The notes beneath the pieces are model-generated. The model saw only the letters and a list, made by a program, of their open reading frames with translations. It did no database searches and was not told the origin of the DNA. From Rhodoferax sp. (GTDB taxonomy: Bacteria; Pseudomonadota; Gammaproteobacteria; Burkholderiales; Burkholderiaceae_C), in contig JARLJH010000020.1 of NCBI GenBank assembly GCA_031291305.1, positions 62,001-126,000 of the forward strand: a stretch of 64,000 nt of DNA, read 5' to 3'. This document shows, piece after piece, positions 25,339 to 35,422 of the stretch. The position numbers and the translations under genes were made by a program. Position 1 is the first letter of the stretch, and each line of letters begins with the position of its first letter.

Positions 25339-25686
25339 TCAGTGTGTAACCGCTTTGGCTTTCGATTTTGGTTCGTTGATGATTTCTTCCACCGGTGCTT
25401 CAGGTTGTGCTGTTCCAGACGGGTTGATCTCGGAACGTTGTCCTTCAAGCTTGTTTTCGCGCATATAAGCATCCATTTCCAGCCAGCCAGCATAAATGGA
25501 TGCCTTGTTGACACCTTTGTTCAGAGCGTAGCAGTCTTCAATGCTTCGCAAGCCATTTCGGCAAGCTGCGCCAACGGCTTTGGCGTCTGCTTCCTTTTGC
25601 GCGATTCTGGGGTCAGGTCCCAAGCCCAGCATGTCACAGGCTGACAACAGCATTGCCATGAAGATGATTAGCAAGTGTCTGGACAT
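25339..25686 (-). CDS. Small predicted lipoprotein of unknown function
   Basis: 115 residues from the ATG at 25686. Residues 1-16 form a lipoprotein signal (MSRHLLIIFMAMLLSAC, lipobox LSAC). The mature part contains RIAQKEADAKAVGAACRNGLRSIEDCYALNKGVNKASIYAGWLEMDAYMRENK, with two cysteines that could pair, and an acidic/Pro tail. I do not recognise a family. It is convergent with rlmD and separated from the BI-1 gene by a terminator. Confidence 0.75.
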   Translation of the reverse strand: MSRHLLIIFMAMLLSACDMLGLGPDPRIAQKEADAKAVGAACRNGLRSIEDCYALNKGVNKASIYAGWLEMDAYMRENKLEGQRSEINPSGTAQPEAPVEEIINEPKSKAKAVTH

Positions 25687-25769
25687 AAATAGACAGCAAG
25701 AGAAGGGGGATGAAGCACTGTGGGGATGATACTTTTGATTCAAACACGTCGTCTTAAGGTTTAAGCAAT

Positions 25770-25796
25770 AAAAAAGGCCCGAATGGGCCTTTTTTT
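25770..25796 (-). terminator. Intrinsic terminator after the BI-1 family gene
   Basis: Hairpin AAGGCCC-GAAT-GGGCCTT flanked by runs of A on the left and T on the right, so it can work in both directions. It lies 20 bases after the BI-1 family stop. Confidence 0.9.
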
Positions 25797-25816
25797 CAGG
25801 TGATAAAGAGTGCGAA

Positions 25817-26512
25817 TCAATCGCGCTCGCCCCCCAAAATTCCCAACAAAGCTAGCAAGCTCTGGAACACATTGATGATGTCCAGGTAAAGGGCCAGCGT
25901 GGCGCTGATGTAATTCGTCTCACCACCATCAACAATGCGCTTCAGGTCATACAGCATATAAGCGCTGAAAACGCCAATCGCCATCACCGAGATAGCCAGC
26001 ATGCCAGCTGTGGAGCCGACAAACACATTGATGATGCCACCCACCAAAATGGCCAGGGCGCCCACAAACAACCACTTGCCCATGCCGGAAAGATCACGCT
26101 TGATGATGCTTGAAAGACTGGCCATGGCAAAAAACACGCCAGCCGTGCCACCAAATGCCGTCATGATCAGTTCAGGGCCATTTTTGAAACCCAAAACTGC
26201 AGCGATCATCCGCGACAGCATCAAGCCCATGAAAAAGGTGAAACCCAACAGTACGGGAACGCCAGCTGCAGAGTTTTTGGTCTTTTCAATGGCAAAGATG
26301 AAGCCGAATGCGCCACCCAAAAACACCATCATCCCTAAGCCGCCGTTCAGCGACCGGGTCATGCCGGTGGCTACGCCTAACCAGGCACCCATCACGGTGG
26401 GAACCAGACTGAGTGCTAGCAGCCAGTAGGTGTTGCGCAAGACCCGGTTGCGCTGTTGTGCGCCAGCGTCCAAGGCGTAACTGCGGTCAATAGACTGAAT
26501 ATGATCGGACAT
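25817..26512 (-). CDS. Bax inhibitor-1/YccA family membrane protein
   Basis: A 231-residue protein with seven hydrophobic segments and a polar N-terminus (MSDHIQSIDRSYALDAGAQQRNRVLRNTYWLLALSLVPT). The family motif near the end of the sixth segment (MLYDLKRIVDGGETNYISATLALYLDIINVFQSLLALLG) is clear. Bacterial members act as ion leak channels or interact with FtsH, as YccA does. It has an AGGAG-type ribosome site and stands alone. Confidence 0.93.
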   Translation of the reverse strand: MSDHIQSIDRSYALDAGAQQRNRVLRNTYWLLALSLVPTVMGAWLGVATGMTRSLNGGLGMMVFLGGAFGFIFAIEKTKNSAAGVPVLLGFTFFMGLMLSRMIAAVLGFKNGPELIMTAFGGTAGVFFAMASLSSIIKRDLSGMGKWLFVGALAILVGGIINVFVGSTAGMLAISVMAIGVFSAYMLYDLKRIVDGGETNYISATLALYLDIINVFQSLLALLGILGGERD

Positions 26513-26701
26513 TGAATACTCCTTTACTGCCAGAAAATCGATATACGAACGCTAGTTTAAGGGGGAGCGCACGCTTTCAAGGCATTTTCGGTGAACTGGT
26601 TCCTACTTTTCATGAGGCCACTTGTGAACAGAGTCGCCAAAAGCTTCCTTTGCGAACACGCTATGCTTGGAACTCTACTTGAATTGAAAAGAGTCATCAC
26701 T

Positions 26702-27109
26702 ATGAAAATAAAATCATTTTTGGAGCTGTCGGATGTCAAAACGATAGCTGCTGCGGCAGAGGCAGAAGCACTACGCAACCAATGGGCCGTGACAATTGCC
26801 ATCGTTGACGACGGCGGTCATCTGTTGTGGCTGCAGCGTCTTGACGGAGCTGCGGCCATCTCCTCGCACATCGCGCCTGCCAAAGCGCACACTGCTGCTT
26901 TGGGACGGCGTGAAAGCAAGGTTTATGAAGATGTGATCAACGGTGGGCGTGTATCTTTTTTGAGCGTTCCTGGTATGCAAGGTCTGCTTGAAGGAGGTGT
27001 CCCTATCATGAAAGATGGTCTATGTCTGGGTGCGGTTGGAGTCAGTGGGGTTAAGTCCAGTGAAGATGCGCAGGTCGCCAAAGCCGGTATCGCAGCTTTG
27101 GAAATGTGA
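26702..27109 (+). CDS. GlcG/HbpS-family heme-binding-like protein
   Basis: 135 residues from the ATG at 26702. The DUF336 fold is recognised by LRNQWAVTIAIVDDGGHLLWLQRLDGA, SSHIAPAKAHTAALGRRES, FLSVPGMQGLLEGGVPIMKDGLCLGAVGVSG and a closing AKAGIAALEM. Family members bind heme or assist glycolate-type metabolism, but the role is poorly defined. The longer frame upstream has no ribosome site. It is convergent with the TonB-like gene. Confidence 0.88.
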   Translation: MKIKSFLELSDVKTIAAAAEAEALRNQWAVTIAIVDDGGHLLWLQRLDGAAAISSHIAPAKAHTAALGRRESKVYEDVINGGRVSFLSVPGMQGLLEGGVPIMKDGLCLGAVGVSGVKSSEDAQVAKAGIAALEM

Positions 27110-27123
27110 CAGATCAGAGACAT

Positions 27124-27804
27124 TCAGGTGGGTGGTTTGAAGTTGATCGGGACATCAAACCACATGTCTTGTGCTTGGCCGCCCACTGTTCCAGGGAGAT
27201 AGCGCCACTTCAGCACAGCCTTTAACGCTGCCTGGTCCAGTCGTTCATATCCGCTGGATTGAGCGACAGAGCCTTCTAAGGCCAGGCCATTTTTGCCAAT
27301 GAGAACCCGTATCACTACCTTGCCCGCTTCGTTGAGCCGCAAGCTGATGAAAGGGTACGTGGGTGCTGGGTTGTTGAGGTATTCGGCACTACTGGATGGC
27401 AACTGCGTGTCGCTGGCCGGCGAGGGTTTGCCTGGCGCAACAGTGTCTGAAAATCGGGAAACAACCGATGTCCGGCTTTCTGGCTTGCTTGGTGTGTCAG
27501 TGCCTTGCAACGTGCCTGCGATTACGGACACTTTGTCGGAGGGGACGGGGCCAATCGGTGGCAGCGTCGGCGCTTGCTGTGGTATGGGCCTTACCAATTT
27601 TTCCTTGTGAGCCCGGCGCACTGGTGGTTGTTCTGGCAGATCTTTCATGGTTGTTGCGGGAAGGGCCGCTGGCTCCAAGATCTGCCGAGTTTGGACCGTT
27701 GTCAAGATAGTCTCACGTGGCTCTTGGCGCTGGCTCACCTGAACCCAACCCAGCAGAGCCAGGTGAACGCACAGCACGCCGCAACTGATAAATAGAAGCC
27801 TCAA
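27124..27804 (-). CDS. TonB-like protein (energy transducer C-terminal domain)
   Basis: 226 residues: one N-terminal membrane anchor (LLFISCGVLCVHLALLGWVQV), a Pro-rich periplasmic spacer (about 40-130) and a TonB C-terminal domain (TYPFISLRLNEAGKVVIRVLIGKNGLALEGSVAQSSGYERLDQAALKAVLKWRYLPG). Such proteins pass proton-motive energy from ExbB/ExbD to outer-membrane receptors. No exbB/exbD or receptor gene is nearby, so it may be an accessory TonB. Confidence 0.88.
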   Translation of the reverse strand: MRLLFISCGVLCVHLALLGWVQVSQRQEPRETILTTVQTRQILEPAALPATTMKDLPEQPPVRRAHKEKLVRPIPQQAPTLPPIGPVPSDKVSVIAGTLQGTDTPSKPESRTSVVSRFSDTVAPGKPSPASDTQLPSSSAEYLNNPAPTYPFISLRLNEAGKVVIRVLIGKNGLALEGSVAQSSGYERLDQAALKAVLKWRYLPGTVGGQAQDMWFDVPINFKPPT

Positions 27805-27868
27805 GCCAGGTCAGAGTCTGTTTTTATTAAGGCAAGCAGACGACATGCCTGCTTAGCCGACAAGCTTT

Positions 27869-28690
27869 TCAGTATTTCAGCCGTTCCGGCCGGAGCTCCT
27901 GCAAAATGGTGGTTGAAATCTCTTCGATGGACTTTGTGGTTGTAGAAAGCCACCTGATGCCAGAACGACGCATCATCGACTCCGCCTCCTTGACCTCATA
28001 GCGGCAGTTGGCCAGAGATGCATACTTCGAGTTGGGGCGACGTTCGTTGCGTATCTCACTGAGCCTTTCAGGCTGGATGGACAGCCCGAACAATTTTTTG
28101 CGTTGCGTCTTCAGAGCGGGCGGAAGATCCTGGCGCTCGAAATCCTCCGGAATCAGCGGGTAGTTGGACGCTTTTAAACCGTATTGCATGGCCAGATAGA
28201 GTGAAGTGGGCGTTTTCCCGCTTCGACTCACGCCTATCAGGATCACATCAGAGTTTTCCAGATCCCGATTGGACTGTCCGTCGTCATGTTCCAGCGAGAA
28301 GTTGATGGCCTCGATGCGCGACTGGTATTCCTGACTCTTGCTGGCGTCGCTGAATCGGCCAATGCGATGGTTCGATTTGAGATTGAGTTCCTCTTCCAGC
28401 GGATGGACAAAGGTGCTGAACATGTCCATTAGCATGCCGTGGCAGTTGTCGGTGATGACCTGAAGTACATCTGTATTGGCCAGGGTCAAAAAAACAATGG
28501 GCCGCTTGTTGTTGTGCATCATTGCGTGATTGATCTGACGCACTGCTGTGTGGGCTTTATCCACACTGTCAATAAATGGTAGTCTGACACGCTGCAGGTT
28601 GGCTTCAAATTGGTTCAATATGGCATTGCCAAACGTTTCCGCAGTGATGCCGGTGCCATCAGAGACGAAAAATACGGTGCGATTGGGCAT
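27869..28690 (-). CDS. ppsR: PEP synthase regulatory protein (kinase/pyrophosphorylase, DUF299)
   Basis: 273 residues from the ATG at 28690 (MPNRTVFFVSDGTGITAETFGNAIL), matching the family start. A longer frame to 28870 would add a segment unlike any family member. The P-loop GVSRSGKT, followed by PTSLYLAMQYGLKASNYPLIPED, is intact. The protein inactivates PEP synthase by ADP-dependent phosphorylation and reactivates it by Pi-dependent dephosphorylation. The divergent ppsA next door is its target. Confidence 0.95.
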   Translation of the reverse strand: MPNRTVFFVSDGTGITAETFGNAILNQFEANLQRVRLPFIDSVDKAHTAVRQINHAMMHNNKRPIVFLTLANTDVLQVITDNCHGMLMDMFSTFVHPLEEELNLKSNHRIGRFSDASKSQEYQSRIEAINFSLEHDDGQSNRDLENSDVILIGVSRSGKTPTSLYLAMQYGLKASNYPLIPEDFERQDLPPALKTQRKKLFGLSIQPERLSEIRNERRPNSKYASLANCRYEVKEAESMMRRSGIRWLSTTTKSIEEISTTILQELRPERLKY

Positions 28691-28913
28691 GGGACGGTGA
28701 TGCTCGGGTTGATGTAATTTGGGTGCAATGTCTCTCGAGCAGCCTTTGCAGCCAGGAGTTTCAGCTTCGCACCAGCCTACAATTATTATTATCCAAGAGA
28801 TTTTCTGCACGGCACTCATTCCAAAACATAGCAACAAACGGATTTGGCCTGCCAATGCCCCGGTGAACACCTAAACGGGGAAAAAACGATTTTTTAACTT
28901 CTGGAGTTTTTTC

Positions 28914-31307
28914 ATGACAGCACTATTTGCAACGACCGATCTGGTCGTCCCGTTTGAGAAATTGAGAATGACCGATGTCGATTCGGTTGGTGGCAAGAAT
29001 GCCAGTTTGGGTGAAATGATTTCCAATTTACCCACGGGTGTGAAGGTTCCAACCGGGTTTGCCACGACAGCGCACGCGTTTCGTGAGTTTCTGGCTTTCG
29101 GGAATCTGAATCAGAAGATCAATGATCGACTGGCGGGGCTCGATACCGACGATGTCAATGCTTTGGCGATTGCGGGTGCAGAAATCCGTACGATGGTGGA
29201 AAACCAGCCTTTTCCGGATGATTTTGAGCGCGAAATCCGTGCTGCATTTGCAGTTCTTTGCGGTGATAACAACAATGCATCTTTTGCCGTTCGCTCATCT
29301 GCTACGGCGGAAGACTTACCTGATGCTTCGTTTGCCGGGCAGCAGGAGACCTTTCTGAATGTGACAGGTATCGAAGGCGTGTTGCACAAGATGCGGGAGG
29401 TGTTTGCATCGCTATACAACGACCGAGCCATTAGCTACCGGGTGCACAAGGGGTTTGCTCATGAGCATGTGGCGCTGAGTGCCGGTGTGCAGCGCATGGT
29501 GCGTTCCGATCTGGGGGCGGCCGGAGTCATGTTTACTTTGGATACAGAATCAGGCTTCGATGATGTGGTGTTTATTACCTCCAGTTACGGTTTGGGAGAG
29601 ACGGTGGTTCAGGGGGCTGTTAATCCTGACGAGTTTTATGTGCACAAGCCGATGCTCAAGGCAGGCAAGCAGGCACTGATTCGTCGCAGTTTGGGGTCCA
29701 AGCTGATTCAGATGCAATTTTCAACAGCTGAAGAAAAGGCAGCGACTGGCAAGCTGGTCAAAACCACGGACGTTCCCACTGAACTGCGTAATCGCTATTC
29801 CTTGACGGATGCGGACGTTCAAAAGTTGGCGTCTTATGCCTTGGTCATTGAGTCCCACTACGGTCGACCCATGGACATCGAATGGGGTAAGGACGGTCTC
29901 GACGGAGAGTTATATATCTTGCAGGCCAGGCCGGAAACCGTCAAAAGCCAGGCATTCGGTAAAGTTGAACACCGCTACAAGCTCAAAGGCAAAGGGACGG
30001 TGCTGGCCGAAGGCCGCGCTATCGGACAAAAGATCGGCACTGGCCCGGTCAAGGTGGTGCACAGCATCACCGAGATGGATAGAGTTCAGGCGGGCGACGT
30101 GCTGGTGACCGACATGACCGACCCCAACTGGGAGCCCGTGATGAAGCGGGCATCTGCCATTGTGACCAACCGAGGCGGACGCACTTGCCATGCTGCGATC
30201 ATTGCGCGCGAGTTGGGTATTCCCGCCGTAGTCGGCTGTGGACATGCTGATCAGGTGCTCAAGGATGGCATGTTGGTGACGGTGAGTTGCGCTGAGGGCG
30301 ATACAGGGTTCATTTACGACGGCTTGCTGGAAACCGAGGTTACTGAAGTTAAGCGCGGTGCCATGCCGGAGATCCCGGTCAAGATCATGATGAATGTCGG
30401 CAACCCTCAATTGGCATTCGACTTTTGTCAGTTGCCCAACGCTGGCGTGGGTTTGGCTCGGTTGGAGTTCATCATCAACAACAATATTGGGGTGCATCCC
30501 AAAGCCATTCTTGATTACCCTAACATCGATGCGGACCTGAAGAAAGCAGTGGAATCTGTGGCCCGAGGCCACGCTTCACCTAGGGCTTTTTATGTTGATC
30601 GTGTGGCAGAAGGCGTTGCAACAATAGCGGCTGCCTTCTGGCCCAAGCCAGTGATCGTACGCCTCTCTGATTTCAAGAGTAATGAATACCGCAAGCTCAT
30701 TGGTGGCAGCAGATACGAGCCCGAGGAAGAGAATCCGATGTTGGGTTTTCGGGGTGCCGCGCGTTATGTCAGCGCCGATTTTGGCGAGGCGTTTGCGATG
30801 GAGTGTGAAGCTCTCAAGCGTGTGCGGGAGGACATGGGCCTGGTCAATGTGCAGGTCATGGTGCCATTTGTGCGCACTTTGGGTCAGGCTAAAAAGGTCA
30901 CCGAGTTGCTGTCGGAGCATGGTCTCAAACGAGGTGAGAATGACCTCAAGCTGATCATGATGTGTGAGATCCCCAGCAACGCCATCCTGGCTAATGACTA
31001 TCTTCAATATTTCGATGGATTTTCAATTGGATCTAACGATCTGACGCAATTGACACTGGGCTTGGATCGTGATTCCGGTCTGGAACTGCTGGCTCAGGAT
31101 TTTGATGAGCGTGACCCTGCCGTGACCGCGTTGATCAGTCAGGCCATAAAGGCTTGCCTAGCCCAGGGTAAATATATTGGCATCTGTGGACAGGGACCCA
31201 GTGATCACCCTGATTTTGCCATCTGGCTCATGGAGCAAGGCATCTCGTCCATTTCTCTAAATCCCGACACTGTTGTTGCCACTTGGCAAAACCTGGCCAA
31301 TCAATAG
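28914..31307 (+). CDS. ppsA: Phosphoenolpyruvate synthase
   Basis: A 797-residue enzyme converting pyruvate and ATP to PEP, AMP and Pi. An N-terminal ATP-grasp domain ([45 protein letters not shown]) is followed by the swivelling domain with the phospho-His in [17 protein letters not shown] (about residue 421). A C-terminal PEP-binding barrel ends with [14 protein letters not shown]. The Thr next to the active His is the site normally modified by PpsR. It is divergent from ppsR with 223 bases between starts. It serves gluconeogenesis from C3 compounds. Confidence 0.97.
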   Translation: MTALFATTDLVVPFEKLRMTDVDSVGGKNASLGEMISNLPTGVKVPTGFATTAHAFREFLAFGNLNQKINDRLAGLDTDDVNALAIAGAEIRTMVENQPFPDDFEREIRAAFAVLCGDNNNASFAVRSSATAEDLPDASFAGQQETFLNVTGIEGVLHKMREVFASLYNDRAISYRVHKGFAHEHVALSAGVQRMVRSDLGAAGVMFTLDTESGFDDVVFITSSYGLGETVVQGAVNPDEFYVHKPMLKAGKQALIRRSLGSKLIQMQFSTAEEKAATGKLVKTTDVPTELRNRYSLTDADVQKLASYALVIESHYGRPMDIEWGKDGLDGELYILQARPETVKSQAFGKVEHRYKLKGKGTVLAEGRAIGQKIGTGPVKVVHSITEMDRVQAGDVLVTDMTDPNWEPVMKRASAIVTNRGGRTCHAAIIARELGIPAVVGCGHADQVLKDGMLVTVSCAEGDTGFIYDGLLETEVTEVKRGAMPEIPVKIMMNVGNPQLAFDFCQLPNAGVGLARLEFIINNNIGVHPKAILDYPNIDADLKKAVESVARGHASPRAFYVDRVAEGVATIAAAFWPKPVIVRLSDFKSNEYRKLIGGSRYEPEEENPMLGFRGAARYVSADFGEAFAMECEALKRVREDMGLVNVQVMVPFVRTLGQAKKVTELLSEHGLKRGENDLKLIMMCEIPSNAILANDYLQYFDGFSIGSNDLTQLTLGLDRDSGLELLAQDFDERDPAVTALISQAIKACLAQGKYIGICGQGPSDHPDFAIWLMEQGISSISLNPDTVVATWQNLANQ

Positions 31308-31374
31308 CAAACACCTATAGAGCTTGGCACCAATGGGTGCCATCATCGGATGGATGATGAGTCCTGAGGTGTCC

Positions 31375-33660
31375 ATGCTAGAAAGCCAATCCATTGCAAG
31401 CTTTACGCGTTTGCAGGGTTGGCTTTTGCTTGTCTGGTTTTTGGGATCTTTTGGAATCGTTTTTTTTGCGCGAGATTTACGACAGGTACTGTATGGTTGG
31501 CCGGTGTCGTACTGGTTTGCTGCGCAGGGCAGTCTGCTGATCTTTATTTTGATCGTTGCCGTCTATGCTAGGCTTGCCAATCGCGCAGAAGGCGATACGG
31601 GTGTCGTTGACCCAAGCTTTGCCAGGTACACCCGCCGCATTCACAAACGGTTTTTCGTCTTTGTCGTACTTTTTCTATTGTTTGTCTTGGCGCTGGGCCT
31701 GGCCGAGCGTGCAGGCCTCAAGAAAATTTGGGTCGGGGCTGCTTTTCTGTTTGCCACGGTGTTTATGTATGCCTTGATTGGTATTTATGACCGTACCTCC
31801 AAGGCATCGGAGTACTACGTTGCAGGCCGTCGCATTCCGGCGATATACAACGGCATGGCGGTTGCTGCAGACTGGATGAGCGCGGCTTCCTTCATCAGTA
31901 TGGCCGGGGGCTTGTATTTGCAGGGTTTTTCGGGGTCGGGTTCTCAGTCGGGGGGCTTGGTCTACGTCCTGGGTTGGACGGGCGGATTTTGTCTGGTGGC
32001 GCTGTTGGTTGCCCCGCACCTTCGCAAGATGAATCTGTATACCGTACCAGACTTCTTTGGACGGCGCTTTGGTGGCCGTTGGCCTCGCATCATCGCTGCT
32101 TGGGCGGCCGTATTGTGCTCTTTCACGTATGTCGTGGCGCAGATATATGGCGTTGGCCTGATTACTTCCCGCCTGACTGGCGTGCAGTTCGAAATTGGTA
32201 TCTTGCTGGGTCTCGGTGGTGTGCTGGTCTGCTCGTTTTTGGGTGGTATGCGGGCTGTGACATGGACGCAGGTGACCCAGTTTGTGGTGCTGATTCTGGC
32301 CTTTCTGATTCCGGTTTCATGGTTAGCCTATAAACAGCTGGGCAACCCTCTAGCCCCAGTGTTCTACGGGCAGCAGTTACCTAAGATTGCGGAATTGGAG
32401 CGTCAGCTAAAGGCTTCACCTGCAGAGCAGGATGTCATCAACGAGTACGCAAGGCGATCCAAGGATTTCGCGCTTAAAGTGCAGAACCTCCCGCAGTCTC
32501 TTGAGGCAGAGAAGAAATGGCACCGTGCGGAAATCTTCAGATTGACTCAAACGCACGCTGACGAGGCGCAGATTGTGGCCGCGCGGCGTGAATTGGCTGC
32601 ACTACCTCACGATGAAGCCGGTGCCCGCGATCTTTGGTCTCGTGCGATGCAAGAGAATCTCGATCGGGCCAAACCTCTGGCCGGTATGCCCGAGCATACG
32701 CTTCCCTTTGCGGGCAATCCTGAAGGCACGGCGGAGGAAAAACAGACATTTGAAACATCTCGGCGGAACTTTTTGGCACTGATGTTTTGCTTGATGGTGG
32801 GTACCGCCGGGTTGCCACACCTGCTAACCCGGTTTTACACTACTCAATCGGTGACTGAAACTAGAAATTCGGTGACTTGGTCATTGGTTTTTATTGCATT
32901 GCTGTATCTTGCTGCACCCGCTTTGGCTGTGCTTGTCAAATTTGAAATCATGGGCCATCTGGTTGGCAGGCATTTTGATGACCTGCCATCGTGGATTTCG
33001 CAGTGGGCCAGGCTGGATCCCTCGTTGATTTCAGTCAGCGATATCAATGGGGACCACATTTTGCAGTTTGCTGAACTGCGCTTGAGCTCAGACATTGTGA
33101 TGTTGGCTACTCCCGAGATAGGTGGTCTGCCCTACGTCATATCAGGTCTCGTTGCTGCAGGCGGCATGGCTGCAGCGTTGTCCACTGCCGACGGGTTGCT
33201 GCTTACCATCGGCAACGCTCTCGCATACGATCTGTTTTATCGGGGCAATACCGACCGTGCAGGCGCGGTGCGGCGTGTAATGCTGTCCAAATTTGCGCTG
33301 CTTCTAGTCGCGCTTCTTGCCGCTTATGTTGCAGCCCAGAAACCGGCGGACATCCTTGTTTTGGTGTCCGCATCATTTTCACTGGCGGGAGCTGCGTTTG
33401 TTCCTGTGATGATTTTGGGTATTTTTTGGACGGGTGTTACTCGCTCGGCGGCGGTGCTTGGAATGCTAAGTGGATTGGGCGTTACCGTGTATTACATGGT
33501 GATTAATATGCCAGAGGTGCGGGCGTATTTCGGGTGGCAAGGATCTGGGCTCTGGTATGGTATTGAACCCATTTCTGCAGGGGTTTTTGGTGTCAGCGCA
33601 GGGGTTGTTGTTACTTTGCTGGCAAGTTTTATGACACGGTCTGCCAGTTCAGCACAGTAG
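31375..33660 (+). CDS. Sodium:solute symporter with N-terminal DUF4212-like segment
   Basis: About 761 residues. The first ~120 contain two hydrophobic segments and resemble the small DUF4212 partner (LQGWLLLVWFLGSFGIVFFARDLRQVLYGWPVSYWFAAQGSLL). The rest is a solute:sodium symporter of the acetate-permease type (SEYYVAGRRIPAIYNGMAVAADWMSAASFISMAGGLY, VPDFFGRRFGG). A long polar insertion (about 345-475) interrupts the core. In many bacteria the small subunit is a separate gene upstream of the large one; here they are one frame. ATG 31375 follows TGAGGTG; a TTG at 31324 is possible. The substrate is probably a short carboxylate such as acetate. Confidence 0.85.
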   Translation: MLESQSIASFTRLQGWLLLVWFLGSFGIVFFARDLRQVLYGWPVSYWFAAQGSLLIFILIVAVYARLANRAEGDTGVVDPSFARYTRRIHKRFFVFVVLFLLFVLALGLAERAGLKKIWVGAAFLFATVFMYALIGIYDRTSKASEYYVAGRRIPAIYNGMAVAADWMSAASFISMAGGLYLQGFSGSGSQSGGLVYVLGWTGGFCLVALLVAPHLRKMNLYTVPDFFGRRFGGRWPRIIAAWAAVLCSFTYVVAQIYGVGLITSRLTGVQFEIGILLGLGGVLVCSFLGGMRAVTWTQVTQFVVLILAFLIPVSWLAYKQLGNPLAPVFYGQQLPKIAELERQLKASPAEQDVINEYARRSKDFALKVQNLPQSLEAEKKWHRAEIFRLTQTHADEAQIVAARRELAALPHDEAGARDLWSRAMQENLDRAKPLAGMPEHTLPFAGNPEGTAEEKQTFETSRRNFLALMFCLMVGTAGLPHLLTRFYTTQSVTETRNSVTWSLVFIALLYLAAPALAVLVKFEIMGHLVGRHFDDLPSWISQWARLDPSLISVSDINGDHILQFAELRLSSDIVMLATPEIGGLPYVISGLVAAGGMAAALSTADGLLLTIGNALAYDLFYRGNTDRAGAVRRVMLSKFALLLVALLAAYVAAQKPADILVLVSASFSLAGAAFVPVMILGIFWTGVTRSAAVLGMLSGLGVTVYYMVINMPEVRAYFGWQGSGLWYGIEPISAGVFGVSAGVVVTLLASFMTRSASSAQ

Positions 33661-33673
33661 CACTAGGGAGCGA

Positions 33674-33702
33674 CTGACAATTGATTGCAGAAAAGCTATA
33701 AT
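33674..33702 (+). promoter_or_regulatory. Sigma-70 promoter of the rpsF operon
   Basis: CTGACA (33674-33679), a 17-base spacer and a perfect TATAAT (33697-33702). Transcription should start near 33709, leaving a leader of about 75 bases before rpsF. Confidence 0.8.
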
Positions 33703-33717
33703 ATAAGGCTCACCTTG

Positions 33718-33744
33718 CCACACCCCAAGAGACGCTGGGGGTGG
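33718..33744 (+). promoter_or_regulatory. Leader hairpin before rpsF, possible S6:S18 binding site
   Basis: CCACACCCC and GGGGGTGG can pair across an AAGAGACGCT loop in the rpsF leader. Leaders of S6/S18 operons often carry a hairpin bound by the S6:S18 complex for feedback control. The resemblance is positional; the conserved CCG bulge was not verified. Confidence 0.4.
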
Positions 33745-33782
33745 TTTTCGCCTCAATTGAGGTACTTCCAAAAGGAGTTTTA

Positions 33783-34148
33783 ATGCGTCATTATGAAATC
33801 ATTCTCATGATCCATCCGGATCAGAGCGAACAAGTTCCCGCCATGCTGGAGCGCTACAAAGGCATGATCGTTGCTGGTGGCGGCAAAGTGCACCGGGTTG
33901 AGGACTGGGGTCGTCGTCAGTTGGTCTATATGATTAACAAACTGGCCAAAGCTCATTATCTGTGTGTCAATATTGAAGCTGATCAGGCTGTGATGGCTGA
34001 ACTTGAACACGCCTTCAAATTCAATGACGCCGTGCTGCGTCACCTGACCGTGTTGAAGAAAAAGGCTGATACTGGCCCCTCTTCCATGATGAAAACGGTC
34101 GAACGCGAAGACGCTCGCAAGACACAGCAGGCTGAATACCAGGCTTGA
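33783..34148 (+). CDS. rpsF: 30S ribosomal protein S6
   Basis: 121 residues beginning [25 protein letters not shown], with [34 protein letters not shown] as the S6 core and a charged tail. It has a strong ribosome site AAAGGAG before the ATG at 33783; the extra frame upstream to 33741 is leader. It is first in the S6-PriB-S18-L9 operon. Confidence 0.97.
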   Translation: MRHYEIILMIHPDQSEQVPAMLERYKGMIVAGGGKVHRVEDWGRRQLVYMINKLAKAHYLCVNIEADQAVMAELEHAFKFNDAVLRHLTVLKKKADTGPSSMMKTVEREDARKTQQAEYQA

Positions 34149-34170
34149 GGCTCTTGGTAACCCGCATGCA

Positions 34171-34467
34171 GTGAGCATTGACAATCAACTGAGCTTGACC
34201 GCCAGCATTCTCGAAATTGAACCTTTGAGATATACGCCGTCTGGCGTTCCTGCTGTCAACAGCCGTCTCGAACATCAGTCAGAGATGCTTGAAGCAGGGC
34301 AGTCAAGACAAGTCAAAGCCATCATGAAGTCTGTGGCATTTGGTGCGGTTGCAGAGCAACTGGCCAAGCAGGACATAGGCAGCATCTGGAATTTCAAGGG
34401 TTTTGTGGCAACACCGCGTAGCGCCAAGCATGTTGTGTTTCACATTCAAGAATTTGCCCAAACGTAA
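34171..34467 (+). CDS. priB: Primosomal replication protein N (PriB)
   Basis: 98 residues with an OB-fold: [39 protein letters not shown] ... [28 protein letters not shown]. It binds single-stranded DNA and helps restart stalled forks with PriA and DnaT. The start is a GTG at 34171. Its place between rpsF and rpsR is typical of beta- and gammaproteobacteria. Confidence 0.93.
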   Translation: MSIDNQLSLTASILEIEPLRYTPSGVPAVNSRLEHQSEMLEAGQSRQVKAIMKSVAFGAVAEQLAKQDIGSIWNFKGFVATPRSAKHVVFHIQEFAQT

Positions 34468-34496
34468 CGCATTTCAAAATATTTAAGGAGTCCATC

Positions 34497-34781
34497 ATGG
34501 CCGGACCAAAACGTTTCAATAACAAAGATAAGCGCCCCAAGCGCCCCGCACAAAATCTGCTGTTCAAGCGCAAGCGCTTTTGCCGCTTCACGGTAACGGG
34601 CGTTGAAGAGATTGATTACAAAGACATCGACACCCTGCGTGATTTCATTGCCGAAAACGGCAAGATCATTCCGGCGCGCCTGACCGGAACTCGTGCCATT
34701 TTTCAGCGTCAACTCAATACCGCCATCAAGCGTGCTCGCTTCCTGGCCATGCTGCCGTACAGCGATCAGCACAAGATCTAA
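34497..34781 (+). CDS. rpsR: 30S ribosomal protein S18
   Basis: 94 residues. The conserved core is [66 protein letters not shown] basic N-terminus ([19 protein letters not shown]) is longer than in E. coli but normal for Burkholderiales. An AAGGAG ribosome site precedes it. S18 pairs with S6 on the 30S platform. Confidence 0.97.
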   Translation: MAGPKRFNNKDKRPKRPAQNLLFKRKRFCRFTVTGVEEIDYKDIDTLRDFIAENGKIIPARLTGTRAIFQRQLNTAIKRARFLAMLPYSDQHKI

Positions 34782-34792
34782 GGACCACTATC

Positions 34793-35245
34793 ATGCAAAT
34801 CATTCTGCTCGACAAGGTTGTCAACCTTGGTACTCTTGGTGAAATCGTCAAGGTGAAAGACGGCTATGCACGTAACTTTCTGATTCCGACCGGCCGCGCA
34901 CGTCGTGCCACAGAAACTGCCAAGAAAGAATTTGAAGTGCGCCGTGCCGAACTTGAAAAGGTGGCTGCCGCCAAGTTGGCTGAATGCCAAGTTGTTGGCG
35001 AAAAGCTGGCGGGTACCGTATGCAAGTTGACGCAAAAGGCCGGCGTGGATGGCCGTCTGTTTGGCTCGGTGACCAATGCCGACATCGCTGAAGAGCTGAC
35101 CAAGAATGGCTTTGCCGTGACCAAGGCGCAAATTCGTATGCCCAATGGCCACATCAAAGTCGTTGGTGACAGTACCGTGGGCATCGCCTTGCACACGGAT
35201 GTGGTGGTCGATATCACTGTGTCGGTTTACGGCGAAACTGCGTAA
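34793..35245 (+). CDS. rplI: 50S ribosomal protein L9
   Basis: 150 residues starting [36 protein letters not shown], the invariant L9 N-domain, followed by the long connecting helix and the C-terminal domain ([20 protein letters not shown]). It lies 11 bases after rpsR, and a strong terminator follows. It is the last ribosomal gene of the operon. Confidence 0.97.
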   Translation: MQIILLDKVVNLGTLGEIVKVKDGYARNFLIPTGRARRATETAKKEFEVRRAELEKVAAAKLAECQVVGEKLAGTVCKLTQKAGVDGRLFGSVTNADIAEELTKNGFAVTKAQIRMPNGHIKVVGDSTVGIALHTDVVVDITVSVYGETA

Positions 35246-35263
35246 GTTCGCACGCTTCATCTG

Positions 35264-35295
35264 AAGCCGCCCTGGCGCAAGCCTTGGCGGCTTTT
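35264..35295 (+). terminator. Terminator after rplI
   Basis: AAGCCGCC (35264-35271) pairs with GGCGGCTT (35286-35293), with a further GGC/GCC pairing inside, followed by TT. The T tract is short. Confidence 0.75.
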
Positions 35296-35422
35296 ACATT
35301 GGTGCCGCCGATGTCACGCCATTTGCACAGTTTGTGCACAGGTTTTACAGAGATCATCCCCAGCTTCTCACTCGACACCTGCGCTCACTCGCCTTAGCAT
35401 TCAACGCTCAAAGGAATCGCCC

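Noticed and set aside
35322..35342. DnaA-box-like TTTGCACA and TTGTGCACA upstream of dnaB
   Set aside because: One to two mismatches from the consensus, only two copies, no AT-rich unwinding region and no dnaA/dnaN nearby; not an origin.
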